Of a stretch of 64,000 bases of DNA, positions 9,606 to 17,631 are shown in pieces; the stretch's first letter is position 1, and the number at the start of each line of letters is the position of its first letter. The notes under the pieces were generated by a model that was given only the letters and a program-made list of their open reading frames with translations, made no database searches and was not told the origin of the DNA. The position numbers and the translations under genes were made by a program. Source of the stretch: Erwinia sp050410775 (GTDB lineage: Bacteria; Pseudomonadota; Gammaproteobacteria; Enterobacterales; Enterobacteriaceae); assembly GCF_050410775.1 (NCBI RefSeq), contig NZ_CP191229.1. One strand, 5' to 3'.

Positions 9606-9638
9606 TAAAAAAATCCGTAACCCTTAGAGGATTACGGA
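9606..9638 (-). terminator. Terminator of the PQQ-dehydrogenase operon
   Basis: On the minus strand the stem TCCGTAA / TTACGGA is followed by TTTTTTTATC. It lies about 100 bp past the stop of the dehydrogenase gene. Confidence 0.75.
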
Positions 9639-9734
9639 CTTTTACCGGGCGACCGGATCTGTCGGCCTTTTATTTCAGGGCGGGCTTGTCGGACTGGGCC
9701 GGAACCTGCCTTGTTTTACCAGGATAACCCGAAG

Positions 9735-11843
9735 TCAGTGGCTGCCCTCAGGCAGCGCATAAACAACCACCTGATCGCCGACCTGATCTTTCAGGATGGT
9801 GTTACCGCCCGCCACGAAAGCCACGTACTGACGTCCTTTATATTCGTAAACGGAAGGGTTCGCTACTGCCGGCGCTTCAGCCTGATCGGACCACAGCTCT
9901 TTACCGGTATCCAGCGAGTAAGCGCGGACTTTGGCATCCATAGAGGCACCAATAAAGATGACGCCTCCCGCAGTGACCGCCGGGCCGCCTATGGTCGGCG
10001 AGCCCCAGCTTTCCGGCATAAAGAAGCCGTACTGCTGGGACGCGCCAACGGGACGACGCCACTTCACGTCACCGGTATGCATATCCAGCGCCACCAGTTC
10101 ACCAAACGGGGGCTGCCAGCACGGCATGCCAAGCCAGTTACGCGCCACGTTCAGACGCATACCATAAGGCGAGCCTTCCTGCGGTGCGAAGCCACTCTCG
10201 TTGCCGGAGCCGGTATTCGCTTTTTTATAATCTTCCCGATTATAAAGCTTCACGTACTGCACGATGTGTGACGTATTAACAATTGCAGTCTGGCTCTCCG
10301 GATCGAATGCCACGCCGCCCCATTGTACGCCACCGGCGCTGTCCGGATAGGTCAGCGCGCCTTCGCCTTTGGTGGTCGGCGGCGTGTACATACCTTCGTA
10401 GCTCAGCTTATCCCACAGGCGTGAACACTGACCGGCACCCACGATATCCGCCAGTTTCCATACTTCCGGCTTTTTCGACTGATCCAGCAGCGGAGCGGGT
10501 TTGGTCGGGAACGGCTGGGTTGGCGCAAGTTTTTCGCCCTGCACTGAACCGTCGCCCTGCGGCACCGGACGCTCTTCGATTGGCCAGACATCTTCACCCG
10601 TCAGGCGATTAACCACGAACAGGAAGCCCTGTTTAGTGGCCTGAATCAGCGCCGGGATCTCTTTACCTTTGACCGTAATGTCCATCAGCGTCGGCGCGGA
10701 GTTAATGTCATAATCCCAGACGTCGTGGTGAACCCACTGACGCGACCAGACGACTTTGCCGGTGTTAACGTCCAGCGCCGTGGTTGAGGTGCCGTACGGG
10801 ATCTTATCAACGCGGTTACCACCCCAGTAGTTAGGCGAAGGCGATGACACCGGCAGATAGATCAAACCATTTTCGATATCGGCGGACATCTGCGTCCAGA
10901 CGTTAGCCGTCCCGGTACGCTGACGAATATCAGCAGGGATGGCTTCAAAGGTCCATTCACGCTTACCCGTCTCGGCGTTAATGGAGAAGACGGTGCCCGG
11001 AGGCGCTTCGGCATAGGCCCAGTCTTTACCCGCCCAGCCGAAGATAAGATGGTTGCCAACGATGGTCGGCGGCTGCAGCAGCGACAGCGGGAATTTAGCG
11101 TTCACGGTGTTCCACCGATCAACGTTCAGCACGCCATGATCGGCGAAGTTCTCACACGGCTTACCGGAATCAGCATCCAGGGCGTAGAGTTTTGCGTCAA
11201 CTGTACCCATGTAAACGATCTTCTGACACGCCTTGCCGGGAACCGGATTTTTAGCCTGCCAGTAGGCAACACCGCGATTTTTTAACACGGGTTGCGTCAG
11301 CGCCTCACGCGGCGCTTTGGTATCAAAACTCCACTTCTCTTTACCTGTGCCTGGATCAAGCGCAATCAGCCGGTAGAAGGGCGTACCGATGTAAATAGTA
11401 TCATTGGCAAAGATCGGCGTAGCTGACCAGACGGTGGCAGGGGTGTCGCCTTTTCCATCCGCAACGTCGCCGGTATGGAACTCCCAGACTTTTTCCAGCT
11501 GCCCGACGTTATCGGCGGTGATCTGTTTAAGCGGGCTGTATTTTTGCGCATTCAACTGGCCGTGGAAACTGTCCCAGGTCGCCGTTGCCGGCACCAGCGG
11601 CGTCGCCGTATTCGTGGCAGATTCCACCTTCTGGTTTGTCGTCTCGTCGCCGGAAGAAGCCTCTTTCGTGGTTTTTGTTGTGCCAGACGTCTGCTGGTCA
11701 GCGGCATCAACGTCAAGTTCTGTCTGTGTTCCTTGTGAAGCCTGCGCTGCATTTCCCTGGGCCAGCAGCGTCATCGGGGTCGTCATTAAGAACAGCGCCA
11801 TCAGACTGCCGGTCATCACATTATTACGTTTCTCGTTATGCAC
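9735..11843 (-). CDS. PQQ-dependent dehydrogenase, glucose/quinate/shikimate family, periplasmic domain
   Basis: The 702-residue eight-bladed quinoprotein resembles the soluble part of E. coli Gcd. Shared blocks include YSPLKQITADNV, HHDVWDYDINSAPTL, GGNRVDKIPYG and a C-terminal NTILKDQVGDQVVVYALP. The GTG start at 11843 is chosen because GAGGAG sits 7 bp before it, just after the upstream gene's stop. It also gives a convincing signal peptide (MHNEKRN, then a hydrophobic run to LLAQG). A Ser/Thr/Glu-rich linker (about residues 30-80) precedes the propeller. The fused N-terminal membrane domain of Gcd/QuiA is absent; the preceding gene may supply it. Substrate unknown. Confidence 0.88.
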   Translation of the reverse strand: MHNEKRNNVMTGSLMALFLMTTPMTLLAQGNAAQASQGTQTELDVDAADQQTSGTTKTTKEASSGDETTNQKVESATNTATPLVPATATWDSFHGQLNAQKYSPLKQITADNVGQLEKVWEFHTGDVADGKGDTPATVWSATPIFANDTIYIGTPFYRLIALDPGTGKEKWSFDTKAPREALTQPVLKNRGVAYWQAKNPVPGKACQKIVYMGTVDAKLYALDADSGKPCENFADHGVLNVDRWNTVNAKFPLSLLQPPTIVGNHLIFGWAGKDWAYAEAPPGTVFSINAETGKREWTFEAIPADIRQRTGTANVWTQMSADIENGLIYLPVSSPSPNYWGGNRVDKIPYGTSTTALDVNTGKVVWSRQWVHHDVWDYDINSAPTLMDITVKGKEIPALIQATKQGFLFVVNRLTGEDVWPIEERPVPQGDGSVQGEKLAPTQPFPTKPAPLLDQSKKPEVWKLADIVGAGQCSRLWDKLSYEGMYTPPTTKGEGALTYPDSAGGVQWGGVAFDPESQTAIVNTSHIVQYVKLYNREDYKKANTGSGNESGFAPQEGSPYGMRLNVARNWLGMPCWQPPFGELVALDMHTGDVKWRRPVGASQQYGFFMPESWGSPTIGGPAVTAGGVIFIGASMDAKVRAYSLDTGKELWSDQAEAPAVANPSVYEYKGRQYVAFVAGGNTILKDQVGDQVVVYALPEGSH

Positions 11844-11853
11844 GGTATGCTCC

Positions 11854-12219
11854 TCAGGCTCTGGCGGGGTTATTTTGACTGGCTTTGCTACCAGGCATCG
11901 CAATCAGCCCAATAAGGCCGATTGCCATAGCCACCGTAATCACACTCTGATGAAGCAGCAGCGCGGCAAAACCAATCCCGATCAGCGCCAGCAGGATGAT
12001 GATTGCCCAGAAAATGCGGGAGCCGCGGCCTGAGCAGGCGCGGAGAATGAAGGCCAGTACAGCCAACGCGACATTAGCAATAGCAACACCCAACGCGCCT
12101 ATTGTGCCGGTAACGCCGGTCAGCGGAGTTGACCAGGCATATATAGCCAGCGCGAAGCCAGCTATCGCCGCCAGAAGCAGCAGTATGAAGCCCCAGCGTG
12201 ACGATCGAGAATGGACCAT
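11854..12219 (-). CDS. Four-helix membrane protein, likely separate anchor of the PQQ dehydrogenase
   Basis: This 121-residue, very hydrophobic protein has four predicted membrane spans: WGFILLLLAAIAGFALAIYAW, GVAIANVALAVLAFIL, WAIIILLALIGIGFAALLL and VITVAMAIGLIGLIAM. Its stop lies 10 bp before the GTG of the dehydrogenase, so the two are co-transcribed. Membrane-bound glucose/quinate dehydrogenases normally carry a fused N-terminal domain of similar size and topology. I infer this is that domain as a separate subunit, perhaps the quinone docking site. CAGGGGAT lies upstream of the ATG. Confidence 0.75.
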   Translation of the reverse strand: MVHSRSSRWGFILLLLAAIAGFALAIYAWSTPLTGVTGTIGALGVAIANVALAVLAFILRACSGRGSRIFWAIIILLALIGIGFAALLLHQSVITVAMAIGLIGLIAMPGSKASQNNPARA

Positions 12220-13207
12220 AGTAAGAATATCCCCTGTGAAAATAACTATTTTAATTTGCCGTAATTTACTGATTTATAACTATCGTCTGAAATCCGCTCA
12301 AAATGTGGCAAACAAGATAGTAGGCGCAGCGCAGACGATAGCTGAAGCTTTCAACCAGGCGCAGTAAGTATAGAAGAGGATCAATAGCTTGCAACGTCGC
12401 AGGTATAAAGAGGATATAGTTGACTGCCCATAAAATTAATAATCTAAAAAATAGAGCGAACGTGAGCGATCGTTGATATTCAGGTATGCCCGACGGTAGC
12501 GACTGTAAGCCATGCCATTTAGCTAATTTTGCGATGGCCTAAAATTGACGCCTGTTTGAGATACTGAAAAGGAAAACCGGATAATATGATTAATGCCATA
12601 AATAGCAGGGGTTATTTTAACTCTATTTATCACTATCGCCCGTATCAGGATTTAACCTTTGCTGTGTGATATATAAACGATGGCGACCCCTCTATTTAAA
12701 GCCCTGTCCTTGAGGTAACTACCGTATGAGCTTCCCTTGCCACAGCATTCAAAAGTGTTTCGCCGTTTTCAGGTCCCCGGAAGTTATGCTGTGAACATCC
12801 CCCCATCTGGTGTTGCTGCGGCAAATCAAATAGTAATTAACAGTCTGATGAAGGGTCTGAAAAGCATCGTTGCCAGTTTTGGACCCACGCTTTGTCAGTC
12901 TGGTGCTTGCGTAGCGGTACAGATGATGTCAGGTCCCGCCTTACTGTGGCGGAGAGGGAGGCAGGTCTCGTCTAAACAGCGGTTTCACGCAGGGCCGCCA
13001 GGGCCTAACATTTTTAGCGTGGCGTTTAACAGCGATACCATGCTGGAAAGTAATAAAACAGCGTAACGCTTTCTGATTAAGATGAATAAATATAAGATTA
13101 ATGGCCGCAGTGAATAAAGCCGTTTTATTAGCCCCGGCCAGTGGTGGCCAGCACAATGCGGCTGACGGATCGGTGCTTTTTTATCTTCCTGACAAAAGGA
13201 AAGGCCC
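12220..13207 (+). other. Intergenic region without a supported gene
   Basis: This stretch of almost 1 kb separates the PQQ operon from the divergently placed exporter gene. The first half is AT-rich and probably holds the operon promoter on the minus strand. Open frames here (for example 12737-13066) lack good ribosome sites and recognisable protein features. I see no RNA gene. Confidence 0.6.
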
Positions 13208-13837
13208 ATGGTTACACTTTCGCAAATCTTACCCTTTGCCGCCATTGCGCTCGGGCTGGTGCTCACGCCCGGTCCCAACATGATCTATCTTATCTCCCGC
13301 TCTATTTGCCAGGGACGCCGCGCAGGCTATATCTCGCTGCTGGGCGTGGCGCTGGGCTTTATGTTTTATATGCTGTGCGCGGCGGCGGGCATCACCGCGC
13401 TGATCATGGCCGTGCCGCTGGCGTATGACGCGTTACGCATCGCCGGGGCGCTCTATCTGCTTTATATGGCCTGGCAGGCGCTGTTTGGCGGCAAATCGCC
13501 GTTTCAGGTGCGGGACCTGCCGCCCGACAGCCCCCGTAAACTCTTTACTATGGGGCTGCTGACGAACCTGCTGAACCCTAAAGCGGCGGTGCTTTATCTG
13601 ACCCTGCTGCCGCAATTTATCCGGCCTGAGCAGGGACACGTGCTGGCGCAGTCCCTGTCGCTGGGCTTCACCCAGATTATGATCAGCATGCTGGTCAACG
13701 GCGCGATCGTTTTCGCTGCCGGCGCCATTGCAACTTTCCTGGCGCAGCGCCCCACCTGGCAAAAATTGCAGCGCTGGATAATGGGCACCGTGCTGGCCGG
13801 GCTGGCTGTACGCATGGCGCTGGAAGGCAGGAAGTAA
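13208..13837 (+). CDS. LysE/RhtB-family amino-acid exporter
   Basis: This 209-residue inner-membrane protein has about six hydrophobic spans. The family signature LVLTPGPNMIYLISRS is near residue 20, and GLLTNLLNPKAAVLYLTLLPQF is at the centre. Such carriers export amino acids or related metabolites; the substrate cannot be told from sequence. AAAGGAAAGGCCC precedes the ATG. It is monocistronic, between the PQQ operon and tRNA-Thr. Confidence 0.88.
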   Translation: MVTLSQILPFAAIALGLVLTPGPNMIYLISRSICQGRRAGYISLLGVALGFMFYMLCAAAGITALIMAVPLAYDALRIAGALYLLYMAWQALFGGKSPFQVRDLPPDSPRKLFTMGLLTNLLNPKAAVLYLTLLPQFIRPEQGHVLAQSLSLGFTQIMISMLVNGAIVFAAGAIATFLAQRPTWQKLQRWIMGTVLAGLAVRMALEGRK

Positions 13838-13883
13838 GGACCGGTTGTTGGTACGGTGAACTGAGCATTAAACGTCCCGGCGG

Positions 13884-13979
13884 GCAATGGTAGCGATATT
13901 GTCCGTAACGATGGATATGCTGTGGACTCAGGCACGGCATATCCATCGGTATAGGCATGCAGCCGGGAAGTACCATTGC
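13884..13979. repeat. Palindromic element between lysE-like gene and tRNA-Thr
   Basis: A perfect 12-bp inverted repeat, CGATGGATATGC (13909-13920) / GCATATCCATCG (13937-13948), lies inside an outer 9-bp pair, GCAATGGTA (13884-13892) / TACCATTGC (13971-13979). A 6-bp pair, CCCGGC / GCCGGG, would compete with the outer stem. It could be a BIME/ERIC-like dispersed element or a structured RNA. Confidence 0.55.
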
Positions 13980-14108
13980 TACAGTCCGGTTTGGTACAAA
14001 ACAGAGAGTAATTTGGCTTAGCTGCTGCAAAAAACGGCAGTCAGGCCCGCGCCTCTTGACTCATCCGCCGCTTTTTTTTAACGTATCGCCCCGTAGTTCC
14101 CACCCTAA

Positions 14109-14184
14109 GCCGATATAGCTCAGTTGGTAGAGCAGCGCATTCGTAATGCGAAGGTCGGAGGTTCGACTCCTCTTATCGGCACCA
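14109..14184 (+). tRNA. thrW: tRNA-Thr (CGU anticodon)
   Basis: This is a complete 76-nt cloverleaf with encoded CCA. The acceptor stem is GCCGATA / TATCGGC and the anticodon CGT is at 14142-14144. It differs from E. coli thrW only in the second T-stem pair (G-C here, T-A in E. coli). Position after proA is that of thrW. Its 3' half is also the left attachment site of the prophage. Confidence 0.97.
14139..14184 (+). repeat. Left attachment site (attL), 46 bp
   Basis: The sequence from the anticodon stem-loop to the CCA end of tRNA-Thr recurs at 58499-58544 with two mismatches. The first 19 bp (ATTCGTAATGCGAAGGTCG) are identical and span the anticodon loop, the usual crossover place for tyrosine integrases in tRNA genes. 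Confidence 0.9.
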
Positions 14185-14198
14185 GTAAAATCAATCAG

Positions 14199-15362
14199 TT
14201 AAATGTGATCTGTGCCATCACGCAACTCCATGTGGGACAGATTTGGGACAATCCTCCCGAAAATAGCATCAATCTGCTTGGCGTGCTCTGTCATATGGCT
14301 CGGTGCCAGGTGAGCGTACCGCCGCACCATTTCGATGCTTTCCCACCCCCCCATTTCCTGGAGAACCGATAGCGGGACCCCGGCCTGAATAAGCCAGCTC
14401 GCCCATGTGTGTCTCAGGTCGTGAAAGCGGAAATCTTCTATCCCTGCCCGACGCAATGCTGCTCGCCAGGCTGTGTTGGCGTCGTAACGCATTTTCCTGA
14501 CCGTTGGCACTTTCGTCCCGTCCGGGCGAGTGCTGCTTTCCTGATAAACAAAAACCCATCGGTGATGGTTGCCGATTTGATTTTTCAGCACCTCGCATGC
14601 AGTATCGTTCAGCGCTACGCCAATAGCTCTGTTCGATTTGCTTTCCTCCGGGTTAATCCATGCGACCCGTCGCTGCATATCGATTTGCTGCCACTCAAGA
14701 TTGATGATGTTTGACCGCCGTAATCCTGTCGCCAGTGCAAACCTGACCACGGATTTCAACGGATCCGGGCATTCATCAATCAGCCTTTTTGCTTCGTGAG
14801 GCTCCAGCCAGCGGATTCGTTTATTCTTCGGCTGCGGGACTTTCAGCACTGGTGCCCGATCCAGAACTTTCCATTCCCTTTCTGCGGACCTGAGCAGGGC
14901 CTTAATGAACGCCAGGTGCGTAGCCTTTGTCGCCACTGATGCGGGCTTCGGCACATACTCTGGCACCGGCTTACCTCTTTTATGTAACGCCTCAGCTTTC
15001 AGTTTCCAGTTTTCATGATGTCGCCGGTTCGGCATTCGCTGTATGGCGTTATAGATATGGTTCTCGGTAATATCCTTCAACTGCATCCCTGCAAGATGCT
15101 GGAGCCAGAATCCGATCCGGCTCTTGTCGTCATCCAGTGACTTCTTGTGCGCACGCTCTTCCAGCCAACGTACGCACGCCTCTTCGAATGTTAATGACGG
15201 CATATCGCCCAACTTGCTAACGCGCCAGGCTTCGGCCTTTAGCTTGTCGTGAAGCTCGCTGGCCTGCCTTTTGTCCTTTGTCCCAAGAGACTGCTTAAAG
15301 CGATTGCCGTCTGGCGCTGTGAAACTGGCGTACCAGGTTTCACCCCTGCGGAAGATGGACAT
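14199..15362 (-). CDS. int: P22-type tyrosine integrase
   Basis: The 387-residue protein has the same length as P22 Int and is strongly similar, e.g. WLEERAHKKSLDDDKSRIGFW, NIINLEWQQIDMQRRVAW and MGGWESIEMVRRYAHLAP. Catalytic residues are visible: R215 (ATGLRRSN), H314 and R317 (FHDLRHTW), and Y349. It recombines phage attP with the tRNA-Thr attB. It is the last gene of the leftward operon and overlaps xis by 124 bp in another frame, as in P22. Its 3' end carries two TGGGACA repeats that may be arm sites. Confidence 0.97.
   Translation of the reverse strand: MSIFRRGETWYASFTAPDGNRFKQSLGTKDKRQASELHDKLKAEAWRVSKLGDMPSLTFEEACVRWLEERAHKKSLDDDKSRIGFWLQHLAGMQLKDITENHIYNAIQRMPNRRHHENWKLKAEALHKRGKPVPEYVPKPASVATKATHLAFIKALLRSAEREWKVLDRAPVLKVPQPKNKRIRWLEPHEAKRLIDECPDPLKSVVRFALATGLRRSNIINLEWQQIDMQRRVAWINPEESKSNRAIGVALNDTACEVLKNQIGNHHRWVFVYQESSTRPDGTKVPTVRKMRYDANTAWRAALRRAGIEDFRFHDLRHTWASWLIQAGVPLSVLQEMGGWESIEMVRRYAHLAPSHMTEHAKQIDAIFGRIVPNLSHMELRDGTDHI
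14233..14250. promoter_or_regulatory. Candidate integrase arm-type sites, left end
   Basis: TGGGACA occurs twice (14233-14239 and 14244-14250) with starts 11 bp apart. The same arrangement recurs at the right end (58375-58392). Paired sites near both prophage ends fit the arm-site pattern of tyrosine integrases. Confidence 0.6.
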
Positions 15363-15589
15363 GATAATTTCTCCTCATATGCATCAGCCGCGCTCACGGC
15401 GACAGTGTGCAACGGATTATTCAGTGCGGCAATACACGCCTGCCGGGTAACGAGATAGGGTGACTTAGTTTTGCTAGGGTCTTTGCGCGTCGCGGTAAGG
15501 CGCCCGGTCCGTATCCAGTTACTGGCAGTGGGGCGGGAAATACCGAGGAACGCGCAGGCTTCATCGAGCGTAAGTGAGTACGCTTCCAT
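15239..15589 (-). CDS. xis: P22-type excisionase
   Basis: The 116-residue protein has the P22 Xis length and shares LTLDEACAFLGISRPTASNWIRTGRL, a helix-turn-helix, and KSPYLVTRQACIAALNNPLHTV. It directs prophage excision together with Int. GAGGTCAAAG precedes the start. The 3' third overlaps the int coding region. Confidence 0.95.
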   Translation of the reverse strand: MEAYSLTLDEACAFLGISRPTASNWIRTGRLTATRKDPSKTKSPYLVTRQACIAALNNPLHTVAVSAADAYEEKLSCPSSAGVKPGTPVSQRQTAIALSSLLGQRTKGRPASFTTS

Positions 15590-15601
15590 CTTTGACCTCG
15601 T

Positions 15602-15676
15602 TCATAGAATTTTGAATATCGCCCATACGGCGATGACGAATGCGAATGCGATGAGAAGGTGGGGAGAGGAAATCAC
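15602..15676 (-). CDS. 24-residue single-span membrane peptide (tentative)
   Basis: A GTG start overlaps the stop of the preceding 54-codon gene by 4 bp (GTGA), a typical coupled arrangement. The product starts MISSPHLLIAFAFVIAVWAI and is almost entirely one hydrophobic helix. Function unknown; evidence is the coupling and the hydrophobic composition only. Confidence 0.45.
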   Translation of the reverse strand: MISSPHLLIAFAFVIAVWAIFKIL

Positions 15677-15837
15677 GCGTACCACTTGTCTATTTTTTCG
15701 TACTCAAAAATCACATCTTCGTAACCAAGCGATATAAGCAGATCGCATATCACATCGTCTGCATTAGCGTGGGCCACTTCTATATCACTTAGATTCTGTA
15801 ATACCTTCAGTTTATTGATAGCTTCGTCTCTGCTCAT
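15673..15837 (-). CDS. Small acidic phage protein, 54 aa
   Basis: The peptide begins MSRDEAINKLKVLQNLSDIE and ends EKIDKWYA. It is acidic and probably helical, with GGGAGATG upstream. It is one of the small accessory genes between exo and xis in the leftward operon. I do not recognise the family. Confidence 0.65.
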   Translation of the reverse strand: MSRDEAINKLKVLQNLSDIEVAHANADDVICDLLISLGYEDVIFEYEKIDKWYA

Positions 15838-15875
15838 CTCATCTCCCTATCCACCACGCGCACGAAGTAGACCAG

Positions 15876-16055
15876 TCAATCCCGAGTTCGGAATTTGCCA
15901 GGCGGCAGCGCGGTGATTTTAGTGGTGTATTGGTCTAACAGAAGAGTAGTAATGCGGTCGTGCTCGGAGCGGGGTTTGCCTTTGGTGGCGCTGATGATTT
16001 CAGACCGGCAACTTCGGGCGACGGACCGTAGGGCGTTTTCAGTCTCTGGCGTCAT
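15876..16055 (-). CDS. Small phage protein, 59 aa
   Basis: It begins MTPETENALRSVARSCRSE and ends LPPGKFRTRD. The start lies inside the 3' end of the preceding gene, overlapping by 17 bp, as expected in a tightly packed early operon. Function unknown; no motif seen. Confidence 0.65.
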   Translation of the reverse strand: MTPETENALRSVARSCRSEIISATKGKPRSEHDRITTLLLDQYTTKITALPPGKFRTRD

Positions 16056-16392
16056 CAGCCAGCCTTACGCCGGGGATTTCACCGGCGGCGATGGCGTCGT
16101 AGATAACTTCAAACTGTGCAGCTGGGCGATTCGTCACTTCTTCCCATGCTCGCTCCAATGCGCCAACTGCATAATCACGCAGGCGCTCTGCTTCGGTGCG
16201 GATAGGCCTCACTTCAAAGCTCAGAAATTGACATAGGCTCCCAATTCTATCTCCCTCAAGAATGCGGCAAACTGCCGCCCCTTCGTCATGACACAGTACC
16301 CGTACAGACGTGCCTGAATTATGTATCGGCGGGGCTATCTCGCACACACAACCTAACGGAGGCAGCCCTTTCCCATCCCATTCAATGCTCAT
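16039..16392 (-). CDS. Conserved phage protein, 117 aa
   Basis: The protein begins MSIEWDGKGLPPLGCVCEIA, an opening I associate with proteins of lambdoid early operons. The start at 16392 follows AAGGAGAGTGTC and overlaps the previous stop by 4 bp (ATGA), so it is preferred over an upstream in-frame ATG. Function unknown. Confidence 0.75.
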   Translation of the reverse strand: MSIEWDGKGLPPLGCVCEIAPPIHNSGTSVRVLCHDEGAAVCRILEGDRIGSLCQFLSFEVRPIRTEAERLRDYAVGALERAWEEVTNRPAAQFEVIYDAIAAGEIPGVRLADDARD

Positions 16393-16598
16393 GACACTCT
16401 CCTTTGCTGTTCTGCCCGCTCCAACTTTTCTGCATCTTCCCGGCACTCCGGCGAGCAAAAATGCCCGCTGTCTATCGGCTCATAGCAGTAATGGCACTCG
16501 CCGGTGTAGACCATCTGCGGCGCCTGACGGTTAGCCAAGGCAATCTCTATCAGCTGTTGCTCGCGTTCTGCGGCTTCATCTAAAATGTCTGCATGCAT
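16389..16598 (-). CDS. Small zinc-finger protein, 69 aa
   Basis: Four cysteines in CHYCYEPIDSGHFCSPEC form a CxxC-x9-CxxxC zinc-binding arrangement near residues 34-51. The flanks are charged helices. Similar cysteine patterns occur in TraR/DksA-like phage proteins, but the length and lack of an acidic tip make that assignment uncertain. The start follows CGGAGGAAAGT. Confidence 0.7.
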   Translation of the reverse strand: MHADILDEAAEREQQLIEIALANRQAPQMVYTGECHYCYEPIDSGHFCSPECREDAEKLERAEQQRRVS

Positions 16599-16613
16599 AC
16601 TTTCCTCCGGGCA

Positions 16614-16633
16614 TAAAAAAACCGCTTTCGCGG
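16614..16633 (-). terminator. Weak hairpin terminator in the leftward operon
   Basis: CCGC-GAAA-GCGG followed by TTTTTTT on the minus strand. The stem is only 4 bp with a stable GNRA loop, so termination would be partial and sensitive to N antitermination. Confidence 0.5.
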
Positions 16634-16792
16634 CTATCGGTAAACTGGTGAGCACTCAAGCTGAACAAATGGCCGGCGCTCCATAATGCGACTCTTCACG
16701 CTCTCACAAGCCGCCACCGTGGGATAAATCCTGTCAGATACCGGCATAGCGTGGATGGTTGATGTGATTAGCAGCACGAAGCCGGTTAGCAC
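16634..16792 (-). CDS. Small probable exported protein, 52 aa
   Basis: A GTG start overlaps the TAA of the DUF551-type gene and is preceded by GGAGGTGAAAC. The product begins MLTGFVLLITSTIHAMPVSD, a compact signal-peptide-like segment. A basic stretch and two cysteines (ACESVKSRIMERRPFVQLEC) follow. It may be exported with a disulfide. Function unknown. Confidence 0.65.
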   Translation of the reverse strand: MLTGFVLLITSTIHAMPVSDRIYPTVAACESVKSRIMERRPFVQLECSPVYR

Positions 16793-17163
16793 GTTTCACC
16801 TCCAGGCGCCGGGGCTTCTGGGAGTGGCATCCAGTGAGTTGGGTAAACCTCTCCAGCTGTCGTTGCGAAAAATGGCTCTCCCGGGATGTATGACTTCTGA
16901 TAGCACGCTACTTCCACCTCGCCGTGTAGGTTAGTCACCAAAACGTCCGAACCTACTTCCGGCATCCGCTCATTACAGGCAATCCACTTGCTGGCAGGCT
17001 CAGCGGTTAACGCCGCCAGGGCTATTTCCTGCCTTTTAATTTTGCTTTTAAAAAATGACTCCCACACGCAACCCCACGTAGTAAGGTTTTTCTGTAAGAG
17101 TTCAATTTCCTGATGGCAGTCTTTAATCAGCGCCTGGCGCTCCTGTTCGGTTAGCTGTTTCAT
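16786..17163 (-). CDS. DUF551-type phage protein, 125 aa
   Basis: The C-terminal half carries WIACNERMPEVGSDVLVTN and THWMPLPEAP, which are typical of the DUF551 family common in enterobacterial prophages. The N-terminal half is a helical segment with many Gln and Lys. It overlaps the preceding stop by 4 bp. Function unknown. Confidence 0.8.
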   Translation of the reverse strand: MKQLTEQERQALIKDCHQEIELLQKNLTTWGCVWESFFKSKIKRQEIALAALTAEPASKWIACNERMPEVGSDVLVTNLHGEVEVACYQKSYIPGEPFFATTAGEVYPTHWMPLPEAPAPGGETC

Positions 17164-17630
17164 TCGATCTCACCCCCGGCGCATTTGGGACATGATGGAC
17201 GTGGGCCTCCCCACAACTCCTCCGGCGTAAAATCACCTCTCGCAAGAGAGGCGAGTTCTTCGCGGGTAGGCTGACAACACTTCTGCGGCTGGCCTGACAG
17301 CGCGATAGTGTCGGCAATAGCCTGGTTATACCCTTCATTGAAGCCGATAATGCCGTTATTGAGGGATAGTTTCTCAGGCGGAAACACTGCGGCGGCGGGG
17401 CGCGAACTCATGCGAAGATTTTTGTAATGGTCACGCGCCTCGATAACCTGAGCGTGACTCTCTTCCAGCTCTTTAACCCGCGCCTGCAACCCCTCGACAA
17501 GAGCAATGGCATCTACTGCAGCGCCAAACATGTCGTACTGCTCTTTATCCTCGGTAGGATCATAGTCATCCTGCCAGCAGGCCAAAGCGTTTCGCAGCTC
17601 TCTCAGTTTCTGAATTTGTTCTGGTGTCAT
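17160..17630 (-). CDS. Ead/Ea22-like phage protein, 156 aa
   Basis: A helical N-terminal region (MTPEQIQKLRELRNALACW, then EGLQARVKELEESHAQVIEA) resembles the coiled-coil parts of Ead/Ea22-type phage proteins. The C-terminal part holds two cysteine pairs (KCC and CPKC). It sits in the accessory segment between exo and xis. Function unknown. Confidence 0.65.
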   Translation of the reverse strand: MTPEQIQKLRELRNALACWQDDYDPTEDKEQYDMFGAAVDAIALVEGLQARVKELEESHAQVIEARDHYKNLRMSSRPAAAVFPPEKLSLNNGIIGFNEGYNQAIADTIALSGQPQKCCQPTREELASLARGDFTPEELWGGPRPSCPKCAGGEIE

Positions 17631-17631
17631 T

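Noticed and set aside
12737..13066. 109-codon open frame in the gap before the LysE-type gene
   Set aside because: No ribosome site, no protein-like composition, and overlapping frames on both strands are equally long.
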